Shown here: piece by piece, positions 20,194 to 29,170 of the stretch
Position numbering within the stretch: the stretch's first letter is position 1
Layout: every line of letters begins with the position of its first letter
NCBI RefSeq assembly: GCF_001295795.1
Contig: NZ_LJHY01000022.1
Span: 372,001-436,000, forward strand
Reading direction: 5' to 3'
Length of the DNA: 64,000 bases
DNA from: Novosphingobium sp. AAP83
GTDB taxonomy: Bacteria; Pseudomonadota; Alphaproteobacteria; Sphingomonadales; Sphingomonadaceae
The notes under the pieces: model-generated
What the model saw: only the letters and a program-made list of their open reading frames with translations
Told to the model about the DNA's origin: nothing
Database searches by the model: none
Position numbers and translations under genes: made by a program

Positions 20194-21381
20194 GTGTTGC
20201 GCCTGCTTTCCATTTCAACACTCTATCCCGCACCCGGACGCACCGGCTTTGGCCGCTTTGTCGCCCGGCAGATGGAGGCGCTCGCCGCGCGGGGGGATTG
20301 GCAGGTCACCGTGATCAACCCTATCGGTCTGCCGCCCCTCCCCTTGAAGCGTTACGCCCCCTTGCGCGCGATCCCGCCGGTGGAAAACCAAGGTGCCGTG
20401 ACGGTCCACCACCCCCGTTTCACACTGATCCCCGCCATCTCGGGTCCGTTCAATCCCGCCCTCATCGCCAACGCCGTCCTGCCTATGGCCCAGCGCCTGC
20501 ATAAGCAAACACCGTTCGATATGGTCGATGCCCAGTTCTTTTATCCGGATGGCCCAGCTGCCGCCAGAATTGCCCGCGCGCTCGGCTTGCCGCTGGCCAT
20601 CAAAGCACGCGGATCAGACATTCATTTGTGGGGCAAAAGCGCCCTCGCCCGCTGTCAGATGCTCACCGCCGCGCATCAGGCCAAAGCCCTCTTGTCCGTA
20701 TCACAGGGTCTGGCCCAAGACATGGCGGCCCTGGGTATGCCCGAAGACAACACCCATGTTCATTACACCGGACTTGACCGTGACCGCTTCCAACCACTTG
20801 ACCGTAAAGCCTCGCGGCAAAGGATTTCGGGCATCCCGGGCCTTGACGTCCCGCCCGACGGCCCGCTTCTGCTGAGTGTCGGCGCGCTCGTCCCCATCAA
20901 GGGCCAAGCCATCGCAATCCGTGCGCTTTCGCATTTGCCCGATGATGTGCAGTTGGTCATCGCAGGCACCGGACCCGAGGACGCCGCGCTCAAAGCCCTT
21001 GCCAGCGAATTGGGCTTTGCAGCGCGCGTACACTTTCCCGGCGCGGTTGAGCATGACGTGCTCCCGCACTTGCTATGCGCCGCCGATGCCATGGTGCTAC
21101 CCTCTGAACGCGAAGGCCTCGCCAATGCGTGGATCGAAGCCATTGCTTGCGGCACCCCCGTCATCATCCCCGACATAGGCGGCGCACGCGAAGTCGTGCT
21201 GGACGATAGCGCAGGCCGCATCGTTGAACGCACGCCTGAAGCCATCGCCCAAGCCGTAATCGAAGTGCTCGCCAACCCGCCCGGTCAGAATTCCGTCGCC
21301 GCCAATGCCGAACGCTTCAGTTGGTCCGCCAACGCAGCAGCGCTTTCCGAAATCTACGAAAAAGCGGCGGCAAAGCCCTGA
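20194..21381 (+). CDS. Glycosyltransferase family 4 protein
   Basis: This 395-residue GT-B enzyme starts at GTG 20194 (MLRLLSISTLYPAPGRTGFG), directly after the XRE gene stop. The N-terminal glycosyltransferase 4-like domain is followed by a C-terminal nucleotide-sugar domain with LLSVGALVPIKGQ, LVIAGTGPEDAALKALA and the donor-binding E-x7-E motif in REGLANAWIEAIACGTPVI. Such enzymes add sugars from NDP donors to lipid or polysaccharide acceptors. The specific product is not predictable from sequence. The acceptor could be an envelope glycan. Confidence 0.9.
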   Translation: MLRLLSISTLYPAPGRTGFGRFVARQMEALAARGDWQVTVINPIGLPPLPLKRYAPLRAIPPVENQGAVTVHHPRFTLIPAISGPFNPALIANAVLPMAQRLHKQTPFDMVDAQFFYPDGPAAARIARALGLPLAIKARGSDIHLWGKSALARCQMLTAAHQAKALLSVSQGLAQDMAALGMPEDNTHVHYTGLDRDRFQPLDRKASRQRISGIPGLDVPPDGPLLLSVGALVPIKGQAIAIRALSHLPDDVQLVIAGTGPEDAALKALASELGFAARVHFPGAVEHDVLPHLLCAADAMVLPSEREGLANAWIEAIACGTPVIIPDIGGAREVVLDDSAGRIVERTPEAIAQAVIEVLANPPGQNSVAANAERFSWSANAAALSEIYEKAAAKP

Positions 21382-21420
21382 AGCCCACCGCCGCAAATTT
21401 TAAATAGTCTGGCTTGGGAG

Positions 21421-22398
21421 TTACACGCCTTCGCGCGCCAGCCGCTCTTGCTTGTCCAGCGCGGTTTCGGTCGGCACAAAGCTGTTCGGATTGACTTTCA
21501 GCCAGATCAGAATCGGCGCGGCCATATAGATCGAGCTATATGTACCCACGAAAATCCCCAGCGTGATCGCAGCGGTAAATCCGAAGATCACATCAGGCCC
21601 CAGCAAAAGCAGCGCCGCCAGCGTGATCAGGATCGAGAGCGACGTCACAATCGTGCGCGCCAGTGTTTCGTTCACCGAAAGGTCAAGCAATTCGGGCATC
21701 GGCATCTTGCGGAACTTCTTCATGTTCTCGCGGATGCGGTCGTAAACCACGATCGTATCGTTCAGCGAATAACCGATCAGCGTCAGCAATGCCGCCACGA
21801 TATTCAGATCGAACTCCATGCCGGTAATCGCAAACAGCCCCAGCGTCAGCGAAACGTCATGGAACAGCGCAAACAGCGCGCCAACGCCGAACTGCCACTC
21901 GAACCGGATCCAGATATAGGCTGCCACGGCCAGCGCCGCAAAGCCGAGTGCCTTGAACGCATCCCAGCCCAGCTCCTTGGAAACCTTGCCCGATACGGAA
22001 TCGACCCCGTCAATCCGCGCATCGGCGTGGTTCTTTTTGATGTCTGCGGTGATCGTGCGCGCCATCTTGTCAGACAGTGCTGCATCGCTGTCCGCGCCTT
22101 CGGGCAGCTTCATCCGGATCGAAATCTCGTTGGGCTTACCGTAACGCTGGATGATCGGCTCGCCATAGCCAAGCTTGTCCACCTGGCTGCGCAGTTCCAC
22201 CACCGGCGCTTCCGGGCTGCGCTCGAACGTCACGCGGATCATCTGCCCGCCAACGAAATCCACGCCGAAGTTGAGGCCCTTGGTCAGGACCAGTCCCCAC
22301 GAAGCCGCGATCAGGATCATGCTGACGATGTAAAACGGCAGACGCCACTTGAGGAAGTGGATGTTGGTATCGTCAGGAACGAGTTTGAGGAGTTTCAT
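21421..22398 (-). CDS. secF: Protein translocase subunit SecF
   Basis: This 325-residue inner-membrane protein works with SecD to drive protein translocation using proton-motive force. It has one N-terminal TM, the periplasmic loop with NFGVDFVGGQMIRVTF, and five C-terminal TM helices including the conserved LTLIGYSLNDTIVVYDRIREN block. It lies 15 bp downstream of secD on the same strand. The order yajC-secD-secF is standard. Confidence 0.98.
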   Translation of the reverse strand: MKLLKLVPDDTNIHFLKWRLPFYIVSMILIAASWGLVLTKGLNFGVDFVGGQMIRVTFERSPEAPVVELRSQVDKLGYGEPIIQRYGKPNEISIRMKLPEGADSDAALSDKMARTITADIKKNHADARIDGVDSVSGKVSKELGWDAFKALGFAALAVAAYIWIRFEWQFGVGALFALFHDVSLTLGLFAITGMEFDLNIVAALLTLIGYSLNDTIVVYDRIRENMKKFRKMPMPELLDLSVNETLARTIVTSLSILITLAALLLLGPDVIFGFTAAITLGIFVGTYSSIYMAAPILIWLKVNPNSFVPTETALDKQERLAREGV

Positions 22399-22413
22399 GG
22401 TTCCGGTCTCCCC

Positions 22414-24021
22414 TTACAAATTCAGGTCGGCAGGGCGCGCGCGGCGCAGCCACTGCATAACCCAAAGCCGCGTTAGCGTCACCGCCGTGAACACCGATGT
22501 GACGATGCCGATCATTAGAACGATGGCAAAGCCCTTCACCGGCCCCGATCCGAAGGCGAACATCAGCACCGCTGCAATAACGTTGGTGATATTGGCATCG
22601 AAGATCGCACGACTGGCTTCCTTGTAGCCCATCTCGACCGCCGCGACGACCTTGCGCCCGCGATGCCGCTCTTCGCGTATACGCTCGTTGATCAGCACGT
22701 TGGCATCAACCGCCGCACCAATCGTCAAAACAAAGCCCGCGATGCCCGGCAGCGTTAGCGTGGTGTTGATCACCGCCATGATCCCGAGGATCATCACCAC
22801 GTTGATAATCAGTGCCACGTTGGCATAAACGCCAAACCGGCCATAGGTCACGAAGATGAACACCATCAACGCCAGCGTGCCAACGCCCATCGCAATCATT
22901 CCGCGACGGATCGAGTCAGCCCCTAGATCAGGCCCGACGGTGCGCTCTTCCACCACCTTGAGATCCACCGGCAGCGCGCCAGACCGCAGCGAAATCGCCA
23001 GCGAGTTTGCGCTTTCCGCCGTGAACCGGCCCGAGATAATCGCGCTGCCGCCAAGAATCGGCTCGTTGATGGTCGGAGCCGACAGCACTTTGCCATCAAG
23101 GATGATGGCAAACTGCTTGCCGGTATTCTGCGTGGTCAACTTGGCAAACTTGGCCCCACCTTCGGTATTGAAGGTAATGTTGACGACGGGCTCGTTGGTT
23201 TGCTGGTTGTTGGTCTGTTGCGCATTGGTCAATTGATCGCCGCGAATACCGCCCAGCCGCTTCACTGCGATGGCAGGCATTCCGCCACCCTCGGCAGGAC
23301 TGATGAACGGCACAATTTCGCTGCCCGCAGGCGCAATCCCTTGCGCCACATCCGAAGGTAGCGCAGCCGTATCGACTAGCTTGAACTCCAGCTTGGCTGT
23401 CTGCCCCAACAGGTTCTTCAAGGCCTGCGGGTCTTGCAAGCCCGGAACCTGAACCACGATGCGTGTGGGGCCGGAACGGATGATCGTCGGCTCTTTGGTG
23501 CCCAGCGCGTCAATGCGTTTGCGCACCACCTCCACCGCTGTGTCCATCGCTTGGCTCACCGCCTGATCGACACCTGCATTGGTGGGCTTCAGGATAAAGC
23601 GGTTGCCATCGCTGACATTGATATCCCAATCGCGCTGGCCGGTCAGGCCCGCACCATTGGTCAGCGGCAAGATAGCCTCGCGCACGGCATCGACTTGCGC
23701 TGGGTTGGCCACCACAAACGTAAGCGCGCCATCGCGATTGGAAATGTCGCTGATGCGGATGTTCTTGCCATCCTGCCGCAGCTTGGTGCGCACAGACTCT
23801 TCCATGCCCTCGATGCGCTGCTGGCGCACCTGGGTCGGATCGGCTTCCAGCAGGATGTGGCTACCACCTGCCAGATCGAGCCCGAGGTTGACCTTGGGTT
23901 CGGGCAGTGTGGATGGCCACGAAAGGCCCATGGTGGAAGTGAGCGAGGGGATCGCGGCAATCACGCAAGCCAGCGTGATGAACCAGAGCCAGATCACCTT
24001 CCAGCGCGGAAATTCGAGCAT
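22414..24021 (-). CDS. secD: Protein translocase subunit SecD
   Basis: This 535-residue SecD has the N-terminal TM, the P1 head region beginning NLGLDLAGGSHILLEAD, a large periplasmic domain, and six TM helices with TIGAAVDANVLINERIREE containing the conserved Asp-Asn pair. It acts with SecF and YajC in the holotranslocon. It sits between yajC (25 bp) and secF (15 bp). Confidence 0.98.
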   Translation of the reverse strand: MLEFPRWKVIWLWFITLACVIAAIPSLTSTMGLSWPSTLPEPKVNLGLDLAGGSHILLEADPTQVRQQRIEGMEESVRTKLRQDGKNIRISDISNRDGALTFVVANPAQVDAVREAILPLTNGAGLTGQRDWDINVSDGNRFILKPTNAGVDQAVSQAMDTAVEVVRKRIDALGTKEPTIIRSGPTRIVVQVPGLQDPQALKNLLGQTAKLEFKLVDTAALPSDVAQGIAPAGSEIVPFISPAEGGGMPAIAVKRLGGIRGDQLTNAQQTNNQQTNEPVVNITFNTEGGAKFAKLTTQNTGKQFAIILDGKVLSAPTINEPILGGSAIISGRFTAESANSLAISLRSGALPVDLKVVEERTVGPDLGADSIRRGMIAMGVGTLALMVFIFVTYGRFGVYANVALIINVVMILGIMAVINTTLTLPGIAGFVLTIGAAVDANVLINERIREERHRGRKVVAAVEMGYKEASRAIFDANITNVIAAVLMFAFGSGPVKGFAIVLMIGIVTSVFTAVTLTRLWVMQWLRRARPADLNL

Positions 24022-24046
24022 GGGCGGTCAGCTTTCGAAAACAGGA

Positions 24047-24376
24047 TCAGTCGTTTGCAGGGGTCGCGCCGGCAGGTGGGATAATGTCACCCAGCGTTGA
24101 ACGCACGGCCTTCACCTTCACATTAGGGCCAAGCTCCAGCTCGACGTAATGATCATCAAGCTTGATAACTTTGCCGATCAATCCGCCAGCCGTCACGACC
24201 ATGTCATTCTTTTTGAGCGCGGCAATCTTGGCCTTATGCTCTTTCTGCTGGCGCATTTGCGGGCGCAAGATCAGGAACCAGAAGATAAAGCCCATCGCCA
24301 CAAGTGGCAAAAAGCTCATCCAAGCAGGCGGTTCACCAGTGGAAGAGGCGGCAGCGGCAAGGATCGTCAACATCAT
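24047..24376 (-). CDS. yajC: Sec translocon accessory protein YajC
   Basis: This protein of about 109 residues has one TM (MSFLPLVAMGFIFWFLILRP) followed by the family signature QMRQQKEHKAKIAALKKNDM and a small beta domain. It is a subunit of the SecDF-YajC complex and the first gene of that operon. The start at 24376 or 24373 (adjacent ATGs) is preferred over an upstream in-frame start. Confidence 0.95.
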   Translation of the reverse strand: MMLTILAAAASSTGEPPAWMSFLPLVAMGFIFWFLILRPQMRQQKEHKAKIAALKKNDMVVTAGGLIGKVIKLDDHYVELELGPNVKVKAVRSTLGDIIPPAGATPAND

Positions 24377-24607
24377 AAGTCCATTTCTGGGATCGCGTGT
24401 CCGGTATTGCAACAGCGCACGACTTGCAATTTAATTGCAAGCTGCGCCGAACAAGGCTTGGCGGCGCGGTTAGCAGCTTGGAAACGGCAAAGCAATCGAA
24501 CGCCCTTGCACCTTCAAAACGTAAAGCTTCATCATGCCAAACACACCATTTCGCCAAACCGGCGCTTGCCAAGGCGCAAGGCGCCGCTTATAGGCCCGCT
24601 CCAAGGT

Positions 24608-24684
24608 CGGGACGTAGCGCAGCCTGGTAGCGCATCACACTGGGGGTGTGGGGGTCGGAGGTTCGAATCCTCTCGTCCCGACCA
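24608..24684 (+). tRNA. tRNA-Pro (anticodon GGG)
   Basis: A complete 77-nt cloverleaf with encoded CCA is visible. The acceptor is CGGGACG/CGTCCCG, the D arm carries AGCCTGGTA, and the anticodon stem TCACA/TGTGG has one G-T pair and the loop CTGGGGG. The T arm is GGAGG-TTCGAAT-CCTCT. The 3' part from 24640 is the left copy of the 46-bp repeat that bounds the integrated element, so the element preserves a functional tRNA on integration. Confidence 0.96.
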
Positions 24685-24685
24685 A
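24640..24685 (+). repeat. attL core (left 46-bp direct repeat)
   Basis: This is identical base for base to 42367-42412. It starts at the anticodon loop of the tRNA and runs through the T arm, acceptor and CCA plus one base. The flanking base differs on each side, so 46 bp is the exact identity length. Confidence 0.93.
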
Positions 24686-24739
24686 TATTTCAAGTACTTA
24701 GCGGCATTTTCTCGAAAGCGTACTAACCCCATTTTGCTC

Positions 24740-24759
24740 TGGTGGTGCGCTGGTGGTGC
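24740..24759 (+). promoter_or_regulatory. Left-end TGGTGGTGC direct repeats, candidate integrase arm sites
   Basis: TGGTGGTGC occurs twice, at 24740-24748 and 24751-24759, about 55 bp inside attL. The same 9-mer is the core of the inverted repeat near the right end (42217-42288). Shared short repeats just inside both ends fit arm-type binding sites of the integrase; the role is inferred. Confidence 0.5.
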
Positions 24760-24873
24760 AGATAATGCTTGAATGTTCTCATCGCGACGCATCCCAACGC
24801 ATCGAATGTGAACATTTTCGTCCGCGTTTACGAATTGAACGCGACCCCGATTCCCTGTATTTTTCGAACACGG

Positions 24874-25779
24874 ATGCAAGAGCAGTTGCCTCTTCGCCCC
24901 GCCGAGTTCGTCAAAATGCGGGACGGCTTCATTGCGTTTCTCAAGCAACCTGCTGGGACACCCTTCGAGCTCATCATCCCGCAGACAGTTCTCGATGTGA
25001 TGGCATCGGCAGCCCGTCGCGGACGGGCGCGGCAGCGTGCTCTGGACGCCTTGCGCGTTGTTTCTTTGCTAACGGCCATGGTGGGCGCTGTGCTTGCCGT
25101 ATTCATGCACCCCGGCATCATCGGCACTGGAATTCTTCTGGCCGGTGGAGGGGCATTCATCTGGGCGCATAACAGGAGCAAGGTCCGCCGCGAGCCTGAA
25201 AACGACGAACTCGTGACTGAACCAAACAGTGCCTTGGAACGCAATCTCAGAGCGCTCGACGACCTGAAGCATCTCATCGCGAGCGGTGACGTGATTTGCG
25301 AAGAGCGGTTGCCGGACGGAACGCTTAAGCCGTTGTCGCCAAGGGCGCGGGCCGCTTTCCTCGCGGACCACGGGTCACTCCTTGTCGTCAGCCGCGATCA
25401 ATCTCTGTGGCAATGCATTCCGCACCGGCCAATTCCCATGAGCGCTTTATGGATCAGGCTCGGCGGACGCGTTGCGCCAGCCTTTTTCACGTCGCGCACG
25501 TTGCTTGACGAGAAGGATGACAAACTGTTCGACAAGCGCGTCGCATGGCTGCTGTCTCAGGCCGATAAGGCTGGCGTGAAAGCGAAGTCATTTCGTGAAG
25601 CGATGCAGATCGTCATCGCCCTCAAGCGCCCGGAATTCGAGAACATCACGTTCGAGGAGAAGAAGGAAAGGCTACGCGCCGAGGGGTTGGCCGATAGCCG
25701 CATGGAAAAGATCAACGCTGGTATATACCCGCCGTTCAACAATTTTCTGCGTACTTTGCCCATGCATGAATTACCGTGA
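24874..25779 (+). CDS. Uncharacterised membrane protein of the element
   Basis: This protein has about 301 residues from ATG 24874; an in-frame TTG at 24769 would add 35. One hydrophobic hairpin ([20 protein letters not shown] and [19 protein letters not shown]) near residues 60-100 suggests two TM segments, followed by a soluble C-terminal region of about 200 residues rich in charged residues. I do not recognise the family. It is the first gene of the island, just inside attL and ahead of the AlpA-type regulator. The start is uncertain because neither candidate has a good ribosome binding site. Confidence 0.6.
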   Translation: MQEQLPLRPAEFVKMRDGFIAFLKQPAGTPFELIIPQTVLDVMASAARRGRARQRALDALRVVSLLTAMVGAVLAVFMHPGIIGTGILLAGGGAFIWAHNRSKVRREPENDELVTEPNSALERNLRALDDLKHLIASGDVICEERLPDGTLKPLSPRARAAFLADHGSLLVVSRDQSLWQCIPHRPIPMSALWIRLGGRVAPAFFTSRTLLDEKDDKLFDKRVAWLLSQADKAGVKAKSFREAMQIVIALKRPEFENITFEEKKERLRAEGLADSRMEKINAGIYPPFNNFLRTLPMHELP

Positions 25780-25855
25780 ATGCGGAACTGAATTCACGCT
25801 GACGCCCCGTTTTGCCACGTCCTGCACTCCACCTAACGGATGAAAGGACCACGCA

Positions 25856-26053
25856 ATGCCTCCGAACCGAGAACAGCTTCTCACTGTCACTGACGTGCTC
25901 AACGTGACGGGCTTCAAATCACGCACGACACTGTATCGCCGTGCACGCAGCGGGGCATTTCCATGCCCTTGCCACATCGGCGCGGGCAAAATCCGGTGGC
26001 GTTCTGGCGACATCGAGGATTGGCTCAGCAGCCTGCAAACCCGTCGCTACTGA
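25856..26053 (+). CDS. AlpA/excisionase-like helix-turn-helix protein
   Basis: This 65-residue protein has the AlpA-family layout: LLTVTDVLNVTGFKSRTTLY, a basic recognition stretch YRRARSGAFP, then KIRWRSGDIEDWLSS. AlpA-like proteins regulate integrase expression and often act as excisionases in tRNA-integrated islands. A good AAAGGA precedes the ATG. Here the gene is at the opposite end from the integrase. Confidence 0.88.
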   Translation: MPPNREQLLTVTDVLNVTGFKSRTTLYRRARSGAFPCPCHIGAGKIRWRSGDIEDWLSSLQTRRY

Positions 26054-26064
26054 CCGTTGCAAGG

Positions 26065-26100
26065 CCCGCGCCACGTCCGAGCGAGATCGCTTGGCGCGGG
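26065..26100. promoter_or_regulatory. Stem-loop upstream of the mobilization block (oriT candidate)
   Basis: Perfect 9-bp outer arms CCCGCGCCA and TGGCGCGGG enclose an inner 5-bp stem AGCGA/TCGCT with a 2-nt loop, and a 6-nt bulge on the left side. It lies 12 bp after the AlpA stop and 57 bp before the next gene. It could be a terminator of the AlpA gene, an mRNA leader structure or part of the transfer origin. No nic site is recognised. Confidence 0.35.
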
Positions 26101-26156
26101 ATACTGCCTTCACCTCCACAGCCAACCGCAATCGTGATTTCACGAAAGGATGCCCC

Positions 26157-26762
26157 ATGTCCATTTTCCGCAGCGCCATGGATCGGCTCGCCGATTTCAT
26201 CTGGACTGGCCGCAAGGTCAATCTGCGCTTCACCGCCGAGTATCGCACAGCCTGTTTCACCGCGCCGCTCATCGCCAAGTTGCTGGCCGAGGATGCTGAC
26301 GGCCATGCCTATCGCAGCGCCATAGTCCCTTGGCATCGAGCCGAGCGCCCACCGCTCGACATCTATCAAGGCCACACATCATTCTGCCGGATCGACGGCC
26401 CGCTTCAATGGGTCGGAAATAAGTCTTTCGCGTTGGGCGGGTTGATCCTGTCCCCCGGCGTTACCGCTCACCTCAATCCCTTCGAAGCAGACGAACTGCG
26501 CGACCATATGCAGCAGGCAATTGAAGCAGCCATCGTTGCGTGGGTCCGGGATCATGACCTTTACACCCGGCCACCCGTCCCGGTGAAGTTCGACCGTGCC
26601 AAGGCAGATCGCAAGGCCAAGACGATGATTGCCACATGGGCTGCGAACGAAATGGCCAAAGAGGAGGCCAGTCCCAGCCCGGATAACGGGTATTACTGCT
26701 GCGCCGCCCCCATCGAGATTACCCCCAGCAACGCTTTCCAGAAAGGGCTGGACGATGGCTGA
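26157..26762 (+). CDS. Uncharacterised protein at the head of the mobilization operon
   Basis: This 201-residue soluble protein starts at ATG 26157 after AAGGA. The frame is open upstream, but only this start has a ribosome binding site. The N terminus is MSIFRSAMDRLADFIWTG. No known domain or TM segment is seen. It overlaps the next small gene by 8 nt and leads a chain of overlapping genes ending in the relaxase, so a role in DNA mobilization or its regulation is plausible but unproven. Confidence 0.65.
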   Translation: MSIFRSAMDRLADFIWTGRKVNLRFTAEYRTACFTAPLIAKLLAEDADGHAYRSAIVPWHRAERPPLDIYQGHTSFCRIDGPLQWVGNKSFALGGLILSPGVTAHLNPFEADELRDHMQQAIEAAIVAWVRDHDLYTRPPVPVKFDRAKADRKAKTMIATWAANEMAKEEASPSPDNGYYCCAAPIEITPSNAFQKGLDDG

Positions 26763-26973
26763 CCTTACAAGCCTGAAGGCAAGGTTGAGGGGCTGCGATG
26801 CTACGCATCGAGCCAGCAAATCAGATACACACCGGACGCACGGGTGCATCCAGCCGTTCTGCGGGTTTGACGGGATGCTGATAGCATCCCGTGAAGCGCA
26901 AAGGTACGAGAACGGCACATTTCAGCCATTGCGCGCGATGGCGAATAGCATCTCGACGAGTGTTGGACGATGA
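26755..26973 (+). CDS. Small uncharacterised protein coupled to the mobilization operon
   Basis: This is a 72-residue reading frame from ATG 26755 (MADLTSLKARLRGCDATHRA). Its start overlaps the end of the upstream gene by 8 nt and its stop overlaps the ATG of the next gene (ATGA). The translational coupling on both sides is the main argument that it is translated. Codon use looks unusual, and the DNA holds two hairpins (26796-26810 and 26870-26892). It may be a coding filler between coupled genes or a short regulatory peptide. No family is recognised. Confidence 0.45.
   Translation: MADLTSLKARLRGCDATHRASKSDTHRTHGCIQPFCGFDGMLIASREAQRYENGTFQPLRAMANSISTSVGR
26870..26892 (+). repeat. 10-bp stem-loop inside the small coupled gene
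   Basis: ACGGGATGCT and AGCATCCCGT pair perfectly around GAT. A smaller stem-loop CGATGC/GCATCG lies at 26796-26810. Both sit about 80-170 bp upstream of the next coding start and share the GATGC core. Confidence 0.5.
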
Positions 26974-27341
26974 GCGCCCGCGCCCAGACCGTGCGGCTCA
27001 CCCCCGCCCGTCATCGCGTGCTTGCAGGGTTCGCCAAGAGCCACGGATTGAGCGAATATGCGATGCTTGCTCGTGTCGTGGACGCGGGCCTTACTGCCCT
27101 CGATCACAGGGCAAGCGAGGACATCGACACCCGCGAGATGCTCGCCGAACTGGCATCGGTCAGCACCCGCATGGTCGATGTCGAGCGGATGCTTGACCGC
27201 GCACTGTTCACCGCCTGCGCAGCCTATTGTTATGCGCGCCATGCGGCGTTGGGTGCGCGAACATCTGATGAGGCCGTCACCGCCGAGATCAACGCAGCCT
27301 ATGACCGCCAGCGGCGGCGCGCGCAGGAGGGCCGGGAATGA
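26970..27341 (+). CDS. Putative mobilization accessory DNA-binding protein
   Basis: This is a 123-residue basic protein. The N terminus SARAQTVRLTPARHRVLAGFAK followed by SHGLSEYAMLARVVDAGL is consistent with a ribbon-helix-helix fold (a beta strand, then two helices). The rest is helical with a very basic end (DRQRRRAQEGRE). In MobF systems such as R388 the small RHH protein TrwA binds oriT and stimulates the coupling protein TrwB. The gene order here (this gene, coupling protein, relaxase) matches trwA-trwB-trwC. It overlaps both neighbours by 4 nt. Confidence 0.6.
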   Translation: MSARAQTVRLTPARHRVLAGFAKSHGLSEYAMLARVVDAGLTALDHRASEDIDTREMLAELASVSTRMVDVERMLDRALFTACAAYCYARHAALGARTSDEAVTAEINAAYDRQRRRAQEGRE

Positions 27342-29170
27342 ACCAGTCTCACGACAGGCGCGCCCATGCTGATGCCTTACGCCGCCACAACCGCAACAAT
27401 CAGGCCGCGCGCTTCCGGCGGCAGGCCAATGCCCTGCTTGCATCCATAGCAATGGGCGCTGTCGCAACGCCCTATGTCATGTTGGATCAGCAGGCGTTGC
27501 AAGCAGCGGGCACATTCGCTGTCGCCAAGGCAAAGCTGTGGTTTGCCCAAGGCACTGTGGTCGAACCGGCCATAACGATCAGCCAGGACGGCCAAGCCTA
27601 CGCCGTTCCGGCCCGCGCAGTTGCCGCGCACCCCTATTACGGCAGCGCTGCGCACAGCGTATGGGCCTACGGGATATTCGGCAGTTCGCTGGGCTTTGCC
27701 GGATGGCTGGCGTGCCTGCTGCTGTTGCGCGGAGCCATCGCCCAGCGACGCGACCGCGCTTTGCAAGACCGGGTGATTGCCGGAACTTTGGTGACGACCG
27801 AGGCGGCGCTGGCAAAGCTGACCTCTACTGAAGCCGACACCCGAGCGCTCACCATCGGCACGGTCCCCCTACCCGGCAGGCTGGAAACCCGGCACATGGC
27901 AATGATCGGCACGACCGGCAGCGGCAAGACCACCGCCTTGCGCCAAATGCTCGACGGCATCGAAGCGCGCGGCGAAGCTGCCTTGGTCTATGACACGAGC
28001 GGCGAGTTCGTCGCACATTACTACCGGCCCGAGCGCGGCGACGTGATCTTGAACCCGTTCGATGCCCGGTGCGCATATTGGTCGCCCTTTGCCGAGATTG
28101 CCCACCCCGCCGACGCCGACCGCATCGCTCGCCAGCTCATCACCGAGACCGGGCAAGATGACAGCGACGTGTGGCTGGACACCAGCCGCATCCTTGTCGC
28201 CAACATGATCAGGGCGCTCTGGCGCGAAGGCAACTCCACCTTGCCCGCTTTGCTCCACGCCTTGCAGGACCGGACCAAGGACGATCTGAAAACATGGCTG
28301 GCAGGCAGTTCTTCGGCGCGCACCTTTGCCGACGACGCCGACCGGGCCACGGCCAGCGTGCTGTTCATGCTCGCCAAGGCCGCTGACCTTGTCCAGTTTT
28401 TGCGGGTTGATGGCAGCGGAGGCACGCCCTTCGCTTTCCGGGATTTCATCCACGGGCTGGACAAGCGGAAGGGCGCAAAGCCTTGGATATTCGTGCCCCG
28501 TAAGGAGGATTATTTCGAGGCGTCAAAACCCTTGCTCGCCTGTTGGCTGGAATGCGCGGCTAGCGCCGTACTTGGCCTTCCCCCGTCGCCCGACCGGCGC
28601 ATCTGGTTTGTGCTCGACGAGCTGGCTGACTTGCCGCACGTCGATAATCTGGCGCGATTGCTCCCCGAAGGCCGCAAGTTTGGCGCGGCGGTGATTCTGA
28701 CGTTTCAGGCGCTGGGCCAGATGCAGCACCGCTATGGCCCGAAGATCGCCGAAGCCATGCTGGGCTGCTGCAACACCAAGCTGTTCTTGCAAACCGTCGA
28801 CAGCGAAACGCGCCAGTGGGCCAGTCAGACCATTGGCGAATGCGAGGTCGAAATCCAGACCATGACCGACGCTCTGGCCGACGACGATGACAAGCCCCGC
28901 ACCACGCTTGGCAAAATACGCAAAATGCGGCCCGCTATTCTCGAAAGCGAACTGCGGCTGCCCAAGTTCGAGGGTTATCTGTTGCTTCCCGATGGATTGC
29001 CGGTGGCGCGGATCAGGCTCACCGCCGATCAAATCGCGCGGCACGGCCCTGCCCGCCAACCGGGGTTTGTGGCGGGAGACGTCAAAACCACGCATTGGAA
29101 ACAGCCATCGGCTACCCCGCCAGCGGATGCACCAGTCCCGCGATCACTCGCCAGCGAGGGACCAATATAA
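27338..29170 (+). CDS. Type IV coupling protein (TrwB/TraD family)
   Basis: This 610-residue inner-membrane ATPase links relaxosomes to a type IV secretion channel. Two N-terminal TM segments lie near residues 30-47 and 108-133. Walker A is GTTGSGKTTAL near residue 190 and Walker B is IWFVLDELADLP near residue 424. The conserved block GRKFGAAVILTFQALGQMQ follows, and the C-terminal region is typical of TraD/TrwB DNA-binding domains. It overlaps the upstream gene by 4 nt, and its TAA overlaps the relaxase ATG by 1 nt. No cognate secretion channel genes are present in the element. Confidence 0.92.
   Translation: MNQSHDRRAHADALRRHNRNNQAARFRRQANALLASIAMGAVATPYVMLDQQALQAAGTFAVAKAKLWFAQGTVVEPAITISQDGQAYAVPARAVAAHPYYGSAAHSVWAYGIFGSSLGFAGWLACLLLLRGAIAQRRDRALQDRVIAGTLVTTEAALAKLTSTEADTRALTIGTVPLPGRLETRHMAMIGTTGSGKTTALRQMLDGIEARGEAALVYDTSGEFVAHYYRPERGDVILNPFDARCAYWSPFAEIAHPADADRIARQLITETGQDDSDVWLDTSRILVANMIRALWREGNSTLPALLHALQDRTKDDLKTWLAGSSSARTFADDADRATASVLFMLAKAADLVQFLRVDGSGGTPFAFRDFIHGLDKRKGAKPWIFVPRKEDYFEASKPLLACWLECAASAVLGLPPSPDRRIWFVLDELADLPHVDNLARLLPEGRKFGAAVILTFQALGQMQHRYGPKIAEAMLGCCNTKLFLQTVDSETRQWASQTIGECEVEIQTMTDALADDDDKPRTTLGKIRKMRPAILESELRLPKFEGYLLLPDGLPVARIRLTADQIARHGPARQPGFVAGDVKTTHWKQPSATPPADAPVPRSLASEGPI

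Noticed and set aside
21448-22476. 342-codon open frame on the plus strand opposite secF/secD
   Set aside because: Low-complexity Arg/His/Gln-rich translation typical of antisense frames; secF and secD are certain.
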